Shown here: positions 46,161 to 53,504 of the stretch, piece by piece
Position numbering within the stretch: position 1 is the stretch's first letter
How the letters are laid out: every line of letters starts with the position of its first letter
DNA from: Halanaerobiaceae bacterium
GTDB taxonomy: Bacteria; Bacillota; Halanaerobiia; Halanaerobiales; Halarsenatibacteraceae
Direction of reading: 5' to 3'
Assembly (NCBI GenBank): GCA_003553485.1
Contig: PWEJ01000112.1
Span: 1-64,000, forward strand
Length of the DNA: 64,000 nucleotides
The notes under the pieces: model-generated
What the model was told of the DNA's origin: nothing
The model's input: the letters and a program-made list of their open reading frames with translations, nothing else
The model's database searches: none
Position numbers and translations under genes: made by a program

Positions 46161-47201
46161 TCACCAACTTTCAGACTTGCGCTTCCGTAATAAATATATA
46201 AAGTAAGGCCCACCTACCAGCGCCGTTATTATACCTACCGGTATCTCTAAAGGAGGCATTAATGAACGGGCCAGCATATCAGATAGAACCAGAAAAACTC
46301 CTCCTAAAACAGCCGCCAGTGGAAGTAATTTTCGGTGATCAGGGCCAATGAGCAGGCGAGCAATATGAGGAACTACCAGACCAATAAATCCGATACTGCC
46401 ACTAACTGCCACCACTGCAGCAGTAACTAAGGTGGCACCGGCAATCAACATTTTTTTCACCTTTTCCACATTCAAACCCAGATGATGGGCACTCTCCTCA
46501 CCCATAAGAATAAGGTTTAAATCATTGGCAAAAAATATAATAGGAATTAAACCCAGAAAATAATAGGGAAGGATCATTCGGATATCTGACCAGCTACTAC
46601 CAGAAAGGCTGCCCATCAACCAGAAAACAACTCGCTGTAAATCCTGAGTGCCCAGCACCATCACAAAAGATCTAATAGCATCCAGCATAAAAGCTGTTGC
46701 TACACCAGCCAGCAAAAATGTCATTACAGGTATTTTGTTGTTGACCCGGGCTAAATTATAAACCAAAATAACGGTCAGCAAAGCTCCCACAAAGGCAAAT
46801 AGCGGGATAGTGTTGAAATATAAAAATGTAAAGCTTAAATTATAGACAATGGCAAAGGTGACAGCGGTACCTGCCCCGGCAGAAATGCCAACAATATAGG
46901 GATCCACCATGGGGTTTCGAATAACCCCCTGAAAAACAACCCCTGCAATAGCCAGTCCTGAACCCACCAGAAAGCTTAAGGCGATACGTGGTAGGCGGAT
47001 ATTGCGAATTATCACGGCATAGCGGGCCATCTCCCCTTCATCAGTAATCAAAGCCTGTATAACAGTCCGCAGGGGAATATCGGTGCTACCCAGTATGAGA
47101 GCTAAAAAAAATGTGAAGACCATTACCAAAAATGTAATTACTACAACCAGAATATTTTTATGTTTTACTAGCAAAAATATCACCCTATCAATGAACATCA
47201 C
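46161..47201 (-). CDS. FecCD-family ABC permease (iron-siderophore/heme/cobalamin)
   Basis: A 346-residue permease of the BtuC/FhuB family with about ten membrane helices. IPLRTVIQAL, GIIRNPMVDPYIVGISAGAGT-type motif (GVIRNPMVDPYIVG), GFIGLVVPHIARLLIGPDHR and the final PVGIITALVGGPYFIYLL are all present. The start is GTG at 47201 with ATG as the next codon; the ribosome site is weak. No substrate-binding protein is next to it, so the ligand cannot be named. Confidence 0.88.
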   Translation of the reverse strand: MMFIDRVIFLLVKHKNILVVVITFLVMVFTFFLALILGSTDIPLRTVIQALITDEGEMARYAVIIRNIRLPRIALSFLVGSGLAIAGVVFQGVIRNPMVDPYIVGISAGAGTAVTFAIVYNLSFTFLYFNTIPLFAFVGALLTVILVYNLARVNNKIPVMTFLLAGVATAFMLDAIRSFVMVLGTQDLQRVVFWLMGSLSGSSWSDIRMILPYYFLGLIPIIFFANDLNLILMGEESAHHLGLNVEKVKKMLIAGATLVTAAVVAVSGSIGFIGLVVPHIARLLIGPDHRKLLPLAAVLGGVFLVLSDMLARSLMPPLEIPVGIITALVGGPYFIYLLRKRKSESW

Positions 47202-47256
47202 TTAATCTGCTGGTTCCAACAGCAAGTTGAAATCACAGGAGCACTTCTCTAAGGTA

Positions 47257-47285
47257 ATTTTATGTTAAGATTGATATTAAGTCAA
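47257..47285 (-). promoter_or_regulatory. Promoter of the FecCD-type transporter operon
   Basis: Minus-strand TTGACT (47285-47280), 17-base spacer, TAAAAT (47262-47257). It directly follows the tRNA-operon terminator. No Fur box or cobalamin riboswitch is recognised in the 55 bases before the gene. Confidence 0.65.
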
Positions 47286-47287
47286 AT

Positions 47288-47312
47288 AAAAAACCCCCGA
47301 ATAATCGGGGTT
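47288..47312 (-). terminator. Terminator of the 5S-tRNA operon
   Basis: On the minus strand AACCCCGA and TCGGGGGTT form a stem with a TTAT loop, followed by TTTTATTT. It lies 18 bases after the last tRNA. Confidence 0.85.
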
Positions 47313-47329
47313 GTCGTCTAGTATAAAAA

Positions 47330-47404
47330 TGGAGCGGGAAACGGGATTTGAACCCGCGACATTCACGTTGGCAACGTGACGCTCTACCGCTGAGCTATTC
47401 CCGC
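47330..47404 (-). tRNA. tRNA-Gly(GCC)
   Basis: Acceptor GCGGGAA/TTCCCGC with encoded CCA. The anticodon loop is TTGCCAA on a TCACG/CGTGA stem. The last tRNA of the operon. Confidence 0.95.
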
Positions 47405-47461
47405 CTGTTATCAGTTAGATTAGCAGTATTCTGCAAAAAATCTTGCCGGTAAATTAATAAG

Positions 47462-47548
47462 TGGTGGAGGGGAAAGGATTTGAACCTTTGAAGGCATCGC
47501 CGGCAGATTTACAGTCTGCTCCCTTTAGCCAGACTCGGGCACCCCTCC
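47462..47548 (-). tRNA. tRNA-Tyr(GTA)
   Basis: Acceptor GGAGGGG/CCCCTCC with encoded CCA. Anticodon loop CTGTAAA on GCAGA/TCTGC. The long variable arm (GCCGGCGATGCC region) is normal for bacterial tRNA-Tyr. Confidence 0.95.
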
Positions 47549-47585
47549 ACAAAAATATTTCCCTCTTGTAGAAATAAAATGAATA

Positions 47586-47661
47586 TGGTGGAGATAAGGG
47601 GATTCGAACCCCTGACCTCTACACTGCCAGTGTAGCGCTCTCCCAGCTGAGCTATATCCCC
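47586..47661 (-). tRNA. tRNA-Ala(GGC)
   Basis: Acceptor GGGGATA/TATCTCC keeps the G3-U70 pair that identifies alanine tRNAs. Anticodon loop CTGGCAG. CCA is encoded. Confidence 0.95.
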
Positions 47662-47669
47662 ACTTTAAA

Positions 47670-47746
47670 TGGAGCCGATGACCGGACTCGAACCGGTGAC
47701 CTCTTCCTTACCATGGAAGCGCTGCTACCACCTGAGCTACATCGGC
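47670..47746 (-). tRNA. tRNA-Thr(GGT)
   Basis: Acceptor GCCGATG/CATCGGC, anticodon loop ATGGTAA on CTTCC/GGAAG, encoded CCA. Confidence 0.95.
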
Positions 47747-47829
47747 AGATCAATAGATTATATTTTTTATTTAATTTTAGCAGCTTTGATTAAATCTAAT
47801 TCAAACAATAAGTTTATTAAATGAAAAAG

Positions 47830-47906
47830 TGGCGGGGGCGACGGGATTTGAACCCGCGATCTCCGGCGTGACAGGCCGGCGCGTTAAGCCACTTCGCTAC
47901 CCCCCC
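47830..47906 (-). tRNA. tRNA-Asp(GTC) with acceptor-stem mismatch
   Basis: Anticodon loop CTGTCAC on CCGGC/GCCGG; T-stem GCGGG/CCCGT; discriminator G and encoded CCA. The 5' acceptor strand is seven G, while the 3' strand is CGCCCCC, leaving a G6-G67 mismatch. Otherwise the cloverleaf is complete. Confidence 0.88.
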
Positions 47907-47910
47907 AAAA

Positions 47911-47986
47911 TGGTGGGCGAAACAGGGCTCGAACCTGTGACCCCCTGCTTGTAAGGCAGGTGCTCTCCCAGCTGAGCTATTCGCCC
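47911..47986 (-). tRNA. tRNA-Val(TAC)
   Basis: Acceptor GGGCGAA/TTCGCCC, anticodon loop CTTACAA on CCTGC/GCAGG, encoded CCA. Confidence 0.95.
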
Positions 47987-47992
47987 GAAAAA

Positions 47993-48068
47993 TGGCACCC
48001 TCAAGGGGATTCGAACCCCTGTCGCCAGGATGAAAACCTGGTATCCTAGACCACTAGACGATGAGGGC
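47993..48068 (-). tRNA. tRNA-Glu(TTC)
   Basis: Acceptor GCCCTCA/TGAGGGT with a G1-U72 wobble, anticodon loop TTTTCAT on CCAGG/CCTGG, encoded CCA. Confidence 0.95.
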
Positions 48069-48087
48069 GCAACTATTAACTCTCTCT

Positions 48088-48183
<96 letters not shown>

Positions 48184-48188
48184 AGGTT

Positions 48189-48265
48189 TGGTGGGTCTAA
48201 GAGGACTCGAACCTCTGACACCGTGGGTATGAACCACGTGCTCTAGCCAGCTGAGCTATAGACCC
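48189..48265 (-). tRNA. tRNA-Met(CAT), elongator
   Basis: Acceptor GGGTCTA/TAGACCC, anticodon loop TTCATAC on CGTGG/CCACG. The TTCATAC loop matches Firmicute elongator tRNA-Met; a lysidine-modified tRNA-Ile2 usually has CTCATAA. Encoded CCA. Confidence 0.88.
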
Positions 48266-48272
48266 AGGAAAA

Positions 48273-48349
48273 TGGAGCGGGAAACGGGATTCGAACCCGC
48301 GGCCCTCAGCTTGGAAGGCTGATGCTCTAGCCAGCTGAGCTACTCCCGC
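48273..48349 (-). tRNA. tRNA-Gly(TCC)
   Basis: Acceptor GCGGGAG/TTCCCGC, anticodon loop CTTCCAA on TCAGC/GCTGA, encoded CCA. Second glycine tRNA of the operon. Confidence 0.95.
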
Positions 48350-48401
48350 CCAAAAATACTTTATACTACTCTACTGCTTATCTTATTAAATTAAAGAGAA
48401 A

Positions 48402-48478
48402 TGGTTGCGGGGGCCGGATTCGAACCGACGACCTTCAGGTTATGAGCCTGATGAGCTACCAGACTGCTCCACCCCGCG
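48402..48478 (-). tRNA. Initiator tRNA-fMet(CAT) with an A29-U41 pair
   Basis: The unpaired C1-A72 end (CGCGGGG ... CCCCGCA) and CTCATAA loop mark the initiator. The anticodon stem reads TCAGG/CCTGA, so the usual three G-C pairs are reduced to two, with A29-U41 in the first position. Encoded CCA. Confidence 0.95.
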
Positions 48479-48486
48479 ACAATAAG

Positions 48487-48562
48487 TGGTGAGCCATGGA
48501 GGAATCGAACCTCCGACAACCTGATTAAAAGTCAGGTGCTCTACCAACTGAGCTAATGGCTC
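48487..48562 (-). tRNA. tRNA-Lys(TTT)
   Basis: Acceptor GAGCCAT/ATGGCTC, anticodon loop CTTTTAA on CCTGA/TCAGG, encoded CCA. Confidence 0.95.
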
Positions 48563-48568
48563 ATCTAT

Positions 48569-48643
48569 TGGCTGGGGCGGCAGGATTCGAACCTGCGCGT
48601 CCTGGGACCAAAACCCAGTGCCTTACCGCTTGGCTACACCCCA
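48569..48643 (-). tRNA. tRNA-Gln(TTG)
   Basis: Acceptor TGGGGTG/CGCCCCA with the weak U1-A72 pair typical of glutamine tRNAs, anticodon loop TTTTGGT on CTGGG/CCCAG, encoded CCA. It starts 12 bases after the 5S gene. Confidence 0.95.
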
Positions 48644-48655
48644 GCTTAATAAGGA

Positions 48656-48771
48656 TCCGGCGGCGACCTACTCTCCCACAAAGTCTCCTTTGCAGTACCA
48701 TAGGCGCTGGAGGACTTAACTGCTGTGTTCGAAATGGGAACAGGTGTTGCCCCTCCGCTATTACCACCGGA
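48656..48771 (-). rRNA. rrf: 5S ribosomal RNA
   Basis: About 116 bases. Terminal stem TCCGGTGG/CGCCGGA, conserved CCCATTTCGAACACAGCAG and the loop E side GCCTATGGTACTGC are present. It is the first gene of a 5S-tRNA operon; no 23S or 16S lies upstream. Confidence 0.95.
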
Positions 48772-48792
48772 AATTTATTAGCGACATTTTTT

Positions 48793-48821
48793 ATTATAAC
48801 AGATAATAATATCTTTGTAAA
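48793..48821 (-). promoter_or_regulatory. Proximal promoter P2 of the 5S-tRNA operon
   Basis: Minus-strand TTTACA (48821-48816), 17-base spacer, TATAAT (48798-48793) with an extended TG before it. Transcription would start about 15 bases before 5S. Confidence 0.82.
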
Positions 48822-48936
48822 GATTTAATTTCAATTTGTTAGCCAGTAATCTATCTGCTAATTCATCTATCGAAAGCTGGATAAAAACTGAGCTATAAAG
48901 AAGCTGTTTCCCTCTATCTCAACTCCAGCATGATGT

Positions 48937-48965
48937 ATTATAGCAGATATTTTTTTGTTTGTAAA
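48937..48965 (-). promoter_or_regulatory. Distal promoter P1 of the 5S-tRNA operon
   Basis: Minus-strand TTTACA (48965-48960), 17-base spacer, TATAAT (48942-48937) with an extended TG. The ATATCTG before the -10 resembles P2 (TTATCTG). Tandem promoters of this kind are typical of rRNA operons. Confidence 0.78.
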
Positions 48966-49080
48966 GGGTTTTGGCAAATTAATTTTATCTATCTTTCACC
49001 AGTTCAATTATCAGTAAATAAGCAATTTTATTTAAACTATTTATTAACCTCCGCTTTAGTCAGGGGCTAATATAACTAAT

Positions 49081-49141
49081 CAAAACCCTGCTTTCTATCA
49101 GCTTAACTTTGTGAGGAGGCAAGACTGAAAGCAGGGTTTTG
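49081..49141. repeat. 15-bp perfect inverted repeat, possible structured RNA or terminator
   Basis: CAAAACCCTGCTTTC and GAAAGCAGGGTTTTG enclose 31 bases that can pair further (CAG/CTG, CTT/AAG) and expose GAGGAGG in the loop. It lies in the 580-base stretch between the 5S promoters and marR, where I find no protein gene. Short T-tracts follow on both strands, so it could stop transcription either way. Confidence 0.5.
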
Positions 49142-49225
49142 TGGGGATGGCTTTATGGCTTTTAAATAAAACTTATCATTTGAATATTATTATACAGTCT
49201 TTTTACTACTTTTTCAAGGGTGAAT

Positions 49226-49254
49226 TTGTTTATTTGTTCTTTTTTCGTTATAAT
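49226..49254 (+). promoter_or_regulatory. marR promoter
   Basis: Plus-strand TTGTTT (49226-49231), 17-base spacer, TATAAT (49249-49254). About 100 bases before the marR start. Confidence 0.55.
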
Positions 49255-49355
49255 TGAATAAAGTTAATTATTTAATTTATACTGGTTCTCTTCATCAAGG
49301 ATATACGGATATTAAGTCTTTTTGGCCACTTATACTATTTAAAAGAGGTGTAAAC

Positions 49356-49796
49356 ATGAAACAACATGATTTAGACATAGTTGTACGTAATCTTCAGGAA
49401 ACCTTCCCTCCTTTAATCAAAAAAATCAATACTGGAGATTATATGCAAAAATACAACCTGACTCCAACTCTTGCTCGTATTTTATTCACTTTAAAATATC
49501 ATAACCGACAATCTTTATCAAAATTGGGTAAAAGGGTAGGATTAACAACTTCAAATTGTAGTAGAGCAGTAGAAAGATTATTCGAGCTGGACTACATAGA
49601 AAGAAATACCGATGAAAATGACAGAAGAAGAACTTTAATCACTCTATCGCAGGAAGGAGATAAATTAATCGCTGAATTAAGGAAATTATACTATCAACAG
49701 CTTAAAAAACATCTTTCTGAGTTATCTTCTGAGGATATAAAAAAATTAAAAGAATCCTCTGAACAGATCCATGCTATTTTATCTAAATTGCATTAG
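49356..49796 (+). CDS. MarR family transcriptional regulator
   Basis: A 146-residue winged-helix regulator, one of only two plus-strand genes. LTPTLARILFTLKYHNRQSLSKLGKRVGLTTSNCSRAVERLFELDYIER is the MarR HTH and NTDENDRRRTLITLSQEG the wing. I chose the ATG at 49356 because AAGAGGTG lies seven bases before it; an upstream in-frame extension to 49254 begins within the -10. It stands alone between two terminators, so its target is not evident from context. Confidence 0.88.
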   Translation: MKQHDLDIVVRNLQETFPPLIKKINTGDYMQKYNLTPTLARILFTLKYHNRQSLSKLGKRVGLTTSNCSRAVERLFELDYIERNTDENDRRRTLITLSQEGDKLIAELRKLYYQQLKKHLSELSSEDIKKLKESSEQIHAILSKLH

Positions 49797-49823
49797 TTTG
49801 AGTTTGATATTTTCTATCCAGTT

Positions 49824-49857
49824 AAAAAACCCGGCTTTAATTTAGCCGGGTTTTTTT
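49824..49857. terminator. Bidirectional terminator between marR and dacA
   Basis: AAAAAACCCGGCT and AGCCGGGTTTTTT form a GC stem with a TTAATTT loop and T-runs on both strands. It ends the convergent marR (+) and dacA (-) transcripts. Confidence 0.9.
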
Positions 49858-49880
49858 GATCTTATTTTTCTCTTATCTCT

Positions 49881-51023
49881 TTAGAAAGGCAACAAGTTTC
49901 TAAACCAGCGGAAAAGGCGGCGGAAAATTCCAGCCCTTTCAATATCTTCTGCTGCTATAATATCAGCTCTTTGCCTTATTTCATCTCTTTCTTTAACTAC
50001 CACCTCTCCTATTTTTTCTTCAGCTAAAATAGGAAACTCCAACTCATTATCAAGGCTTATTGCTGTAGTTAACTCTACCTCTTCAGCCCGGGGCAGAATA
50101 ATTTTTAGATTTTCAGCCAAAAGGCCCTGCACTGATTGCTTTTTGCTCTCAGGAATAAAGATCCCTTCAAGGGTATCTCCTTTAGCAAATATTTTTTCCT
50201 GCCGATAATGATCAAAACCATAATCCAGCAATTTAGTCGTTAACCTTTGCCGCTCTTGCTGATTCTCAGCGCCTAAAACTACTGATATCAATCTCATTCC
50301 ATCTCTTTTTGCTGTTGCCGACAGGTTAAAACCGGCCTCCCGGGTATATCCTGTCTTTAAACCATCCATCCCTGTATAATTAAAGGCTAAATGATTGGTA
50401 TTAGTTAACATAGCCTGCCTGTCTGGCAGGTCGAGGTACTTAAGCCAGGTCTGCCCCCAATCCAATACTTCCTGATATTTAACTAATTCTCTGGACATCT
50501 TGCTAATATCACGAGCAGTGGAATAATGATCAGAGTCTGGAAGGCCAGTGGCATTGGCAAAATTAGTATTCTCCATCCCCAGCTCTTGAGCCCGCTCATT
50601 CATCATATCTATAAAGGCATCATAATCTCCACCAATTTTTTCTGCCAGAGCATAGCTAGCATCATTGGCTGAGGCAATAATAATTGCTTTAAGTAACTCT
50701 CTTACCTTCAGGCTATCACCTGAAGCTAAATAAATCTGCGAACCACCCATGCCCGATGCTGCACTGCTTACGGTGACCTGGTCATCAAGAGATAGTTCGC
50801 CAGCTTCAATAGCCTCCATTGCTAAAAGAGAAGTCATTATTTTAGTTATACTTGCTGGAGGCAGCTTTTTATCAATATTATTTTCATAAAGTATTTCTCC
50901 AGTATGACTATCAAGCAAAATAACAGGACGATTATTTTCAATTTCTAACCCCTTTACAGGGCTAGCAGTGATGGGGAGCAATATTAGCAGTATAATGATA
51001 AAAACAAAACCTTTAGACCGCAT
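49881..51023 (-). CDS. D-alanyl-D-alanine carboxypeptidase (PBP5/DacA type)
   Basis: A 380-residue penicillin-binding protein with a signal peptide (about 5-25). The serine peptidase motifs are S58-I-T-K61, S118-A-N120 and KTG near 225 (DGLKTGYTREAGFN). A beta-rich C-terminal domain and an amphipathic end (FRRLFRWFRNLLPF) follow, the latter a likely membrane anchor. It trims the terminal D-Ala of peptidoglycan stem peptides. It begins exactly at the mazG stop. Confidence 0.93.
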   Translation of the reverse strand: MRSKGFVFIIILLILLPITASPVKGLEIENNRPVILLDSHTGEILYENNIDKKLPPASITKIMTSLLAMEAIEAGELSLDDQVTVSSAASGMGGSQIYLASGDSLKVRELLKAIIIASANDASYALAEKIGGDYDAFIDMMNERAQELGMENTNFANATGLPDSDHYSTARDISKMSRELVKYQEVLDWGQTWLKYLDLPDRQAMLTNTNHLAFNYTGMDGLKTGYTREAGFNLSATAKRDGMRLISVVLGAENQQERQRLTTKLLDYGFDHYRQEKIFAKGDTLEGIFIPESKKQSVQGLLAENLKIILPRAEEVELTTAISLDNELEFPILAEEKIGEVVVKERDEIRQRADIIAAEDIERAGIFRRLFRWFRNLLPF

Positions 51024-51857
51024 TTACTGCTCACCTTCTTTAGCTGTTTTTGCTTCTTCCCAGAGAGCATCAAGTTCTGTTAAAGACATAGCAGATAGGT
51101 TTTTGGCCTGGTCTAAAGCTGTTTCTTCAATAAAGGAAAATCTATCCTTAAATCTTTTTATGGTTCCCAGAAGTGCTACCTCGGGATTGACCTCTAGAAA
51201 TCGGCTTAAATTTACCACCGCAAAAAGCAAATCCCCTATTTCTGCAGCCACCTCTTCCTGGTCCTCCTTAGCCGCTGCCTCTTCTACTTCAGCTAATTCT
51301 TCTTTTACCTTCTCAAAAACAGGAGAAATGTCATCCCAGTCAAAGCCAACCTCTGCAGCTAATTCCTGGACTTCATGGGATTGTAAAAGAGCCGGCAAAT
51401 TTTGCTGACAGTCAGAAAAAACAGAGCCGGAATTAGCGCATTTATTGTCAGCTGATTTATTAGCAGTTGAATTTTTCTCTGACTCTTTGATTTTCTGCCA
51501 GGTGAGCTTCACCTCAGCCGGGGTATCGGCTAATTCTTCTCCAAAAACATGAGGATGACGGCGTATTAACTTTTCTATTAAATTATTTATGATATCTGCC
51601 AGATCAAAATCTCCCTTTTCCTCAGCAATCTGAGCTTGGAAGACCACCTGTAATAAAAGATCTCCCAACTCTTCTTTTATTAATCTTTTTTCCTCAGTAT
51701 TTATTGCTTCAATAACTTCATAGGCTTCTTCTAATATATAGGGACATAAAGATTTATGGGTCTGCTCTCTATCCCAGGGGCAACCTTCTTCGGAGCGAAG
51801 TAGGGTCATTATCTGATGTAGTTTTATTATTTCTTTGCTTAAGAGTCCTTCATCCAT
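51024..51857 (-). CDS. mazG: Nucleoside triphosphate pyrophosphohydrolase MazG
   Basis: A 277-residue all-alpha hydrolase with two MazG domains. The first holds CPWDREQTHKSL and EELGDLLLQVVFQ (metal-binding EExxD), the second WDDISPVFEKVKEELAEVEEA and EIGDLLFAVVN. An S/N/K-rich linker (about 118-130) with three cysteines joins them. It hydrolyses NTPs, including aberrant ones, to NMPs. It starts six bases after the spoVB stop. Confidence 0.93.
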   Translation of the reverse strand: MDEGLLSKEIIKLHQIMTLLRSEEGCPWDREQTHKSLCPYILEEAYEVIEAINTEEKRLIKEELGDLLLQVVFQAQIAEEKGDFDLADIINNLIEKLIRRHPHVFGEELADTPAEVKLTWQKIKESEKNSTANKSADNKCANSGSVFSDCQQNLPALLQSHEVQELAAEVGFDWDDISPVFEKVKEELAEVEEAAAKEDQEEVAAEIGDLLFAVVNLSRFLEVNPEVALLGTIKRFKDRFSFIEETALDQAKNLSAMSLTELDALWEEAKTAKEGEQ

Positions 51858-51863
51858 GATTTA

Positions 51864-53504
51864 TTATAAAACACCCCAATCCTGTAATTTTCTGGCTAAA
51901 TTAGAGCCAATTCCAGGAATCAATTTAACCTCCTGAACCCCAATTTCACCTGAGTACAACAACATCAAGCTATATACCATGATACCAAAAGCCACTGCTC
52001 CAAGCAAACTGAAAAAACTGGAATATTTAATAATATTTGCTGTCAGGTAAAGCATCAGGGGGTGGAAAAGATAAACCAATAATCCCATGATAAGTGCTGA
52101 TAGCGCTGGATAGATAATCTGTCCCTTAGCAGCCACAAGAATTCCGCTCAATTTTTTAACCTGAATGATATTTAAGACTGCTGCTATAGCAAAGCCAATC
52201 ACCGTACCCACGGCAGCCCCGTGGATATTAAAAAGAGGCATCCCCGTCAAGGTAAAATTTATGACTGCATTAACTATAGCTCCAAGGAATAAATTTTTAG
52301 CAGGCAAATCAGTCCGCCCTATCCCCTGTAAAACCGCAGAAGAGGTCTGCTGCAGGGTTATAAAAACCACTCCAAAGGCAGAAATCTTTAAGATGCTGGC
52401 AGCCTGAGGCTCAGCAAAAATCACTTCAGTAAGAGGTTCAGCTAAAACCAGCAATCCAATAGCAGCCGGCAGGCCTAACATAACAGTCAATCTCAAAGCA
52501 GTGGAGATCCTTTCTTTTATCATATATTCATCTTCGCGGGCAAAGGCCTCAGAAATTGCAGGAACTAAGCTGGTGGCCATGGAGACAGTTATAATAGTGG
52601 GAAATTGAACTAAAGGCATAACCACTGTGGTAAATTGACCGTAAAGAGTAGTTGCTCTTTCCATGACAAAACCTGCCGCCTGCAATCTTTGAGGTACAAA
52701 AATCCAATCTACAAAACTCATCAAAGGCATTACTAAAGCCCCTAAAGTTATTGGAAAACCCAGACTAAAAAACTCCTGCAATACTTTTTTTGTCTTTAAG
52801 TTAGAAATGGTAGTATCCTGGGAAAGAAAAATAAAAATATCATCTTTTCTCTTATAATATATATAGACCACCAATATAAGTCCGGCAATAGCACCTGTAA
52901 AGGCACCAAAGGAAGCTCCGGCAGCTGCGTATCTTAAACCCATGGGCAGCAGCAGATAAGCCAGTAAGATCATGGTAACTGTTCTTACGAATTGTTCAAT
53001 TATTTGGGAAAAGGCTGTGGGCTTCATGTCCTGCAGTCCCTGAAAAAAGCCTCTAAAACTTGCCATCACTGAAACCACAAAAATAGCCGGAGATATCGCC
53101 AGCAAAGCATAATAGGCCCTGGGATCTAATTGTAATAAAGAAATAATTGGCCTGGCTAATAATGCCATGGTTATGGACGCCAGTAGACCAATTACTACAC
53201 TTAAAATTCTGGCCAGAGCAAATATTCGATAGGCATCTTTTCTTTCTTCCTTGGCAATCCTCTCTGAAATCATCTTGGCAAGTGTTACCGGTATGCCTGA
53301 CCTGGAGACCACCAGCATTATTGTATAGAGAGGGTAGGCCATCTGGTAAAGACCCATTCCCTCTGCTCCAATTAAACGGATTAATACTACTCTATAGCCC
53401 AACCCCATAAAACGAGAAAGTATGCCTGCTATACTTAATATAGCAGCCCCCAGGACAAAATGTTGAGAATTCCCTTCGGAGGTGTTATCGAGATTACTAT
53501 CCAT
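51864..53504 (-). CDS. SpoVB-like polysaccharide/lipid flippase (MOP superfamily)
   Basis: A 546-residue membrane protein with about 14 helices of the MurJ/SpoVB/Wzx superfamily. HFVLGAAILSIAGILSRFMGLGYRVVLIRLIGAEGMGLYQMAYP is the family N terminus (given here in parts: LSRFMGLGYR, IGAEGMGLYQ). The last 22 residues (VKLIPGIGSNLARKL...) resemble a helix-hairpin-helix. It may flip lipid II or a spore/capsule precursor. The ATG at 53504 overlaps the mfd stop by eight bases; a longer frame to 53549 lacks the family start. Confidence 0.88.
   Translation of the reverse strand: MDSNLDNTSEGNSQHFVLGAAILSIAGILSRFMGLGYRVVLIRLIGAEGMGLYQMAYPLYTIMLVVSRSGIPVTLAKMISERIAKEERKDAYRIFALARILSVVIGLLASITMALLARPIISLLQLDPRAYYALLAISPAIFVVSVMASFRGFFQGLQDMKPTAFSQIIEQFVRTVTMILLAYLLLPMGLRYAAAGASFGAFTGAIAGLILVVYIYYKRKDDIFIFLSQDTTISNLKTKKVLQEFFSLGFPITLGALVMPLMSFVDWIFVPQRLQAAGFVMERATTLYGQFTTVVMPLVQFPTIITVSMATSLVPAISEAFAREDEYMIKERISTALRLTVMLGLPAAIGLLVLAEPLTEVIFAEPQAASILKISAFGVVFITLQQTSSAVLQGIGRTDLPAKNLFLGAIVNAVINFTLTGMPLFNIHGAAVGTVIGFAIAAVLNIIQVKKLSGILVAAKGQIIYPALSALIMGLLVYLFHPLMLYLTANIIKYSSFFSLLGAVAFGIMVYSLMLLYSGEIGVQEVKLIPGIGSNLARKLQDWGVL

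Noticed and set aside
47202-47286. Cobalamin riboswitch or Fur box before the FecCD permease
   Set aside because: The leader is only about 55 bases long and shows no recognisable aptamer or Fur palindrome.
48189-48265. tRNA(CAT) as the TilS substrate tRNA-Ile2
   Set aside because: The loop TTCATAC and stem fit elongator Met better; Ile2 usually has CTCATAA. A search with a tRNA classifier would settle it.
48556-48828. Protein-coding frames across the tRNA-Gln, 5S and promoter region, on both strands
   Set aside because: They fall inside RNA genes and have no ribosome site or homology I recognise.
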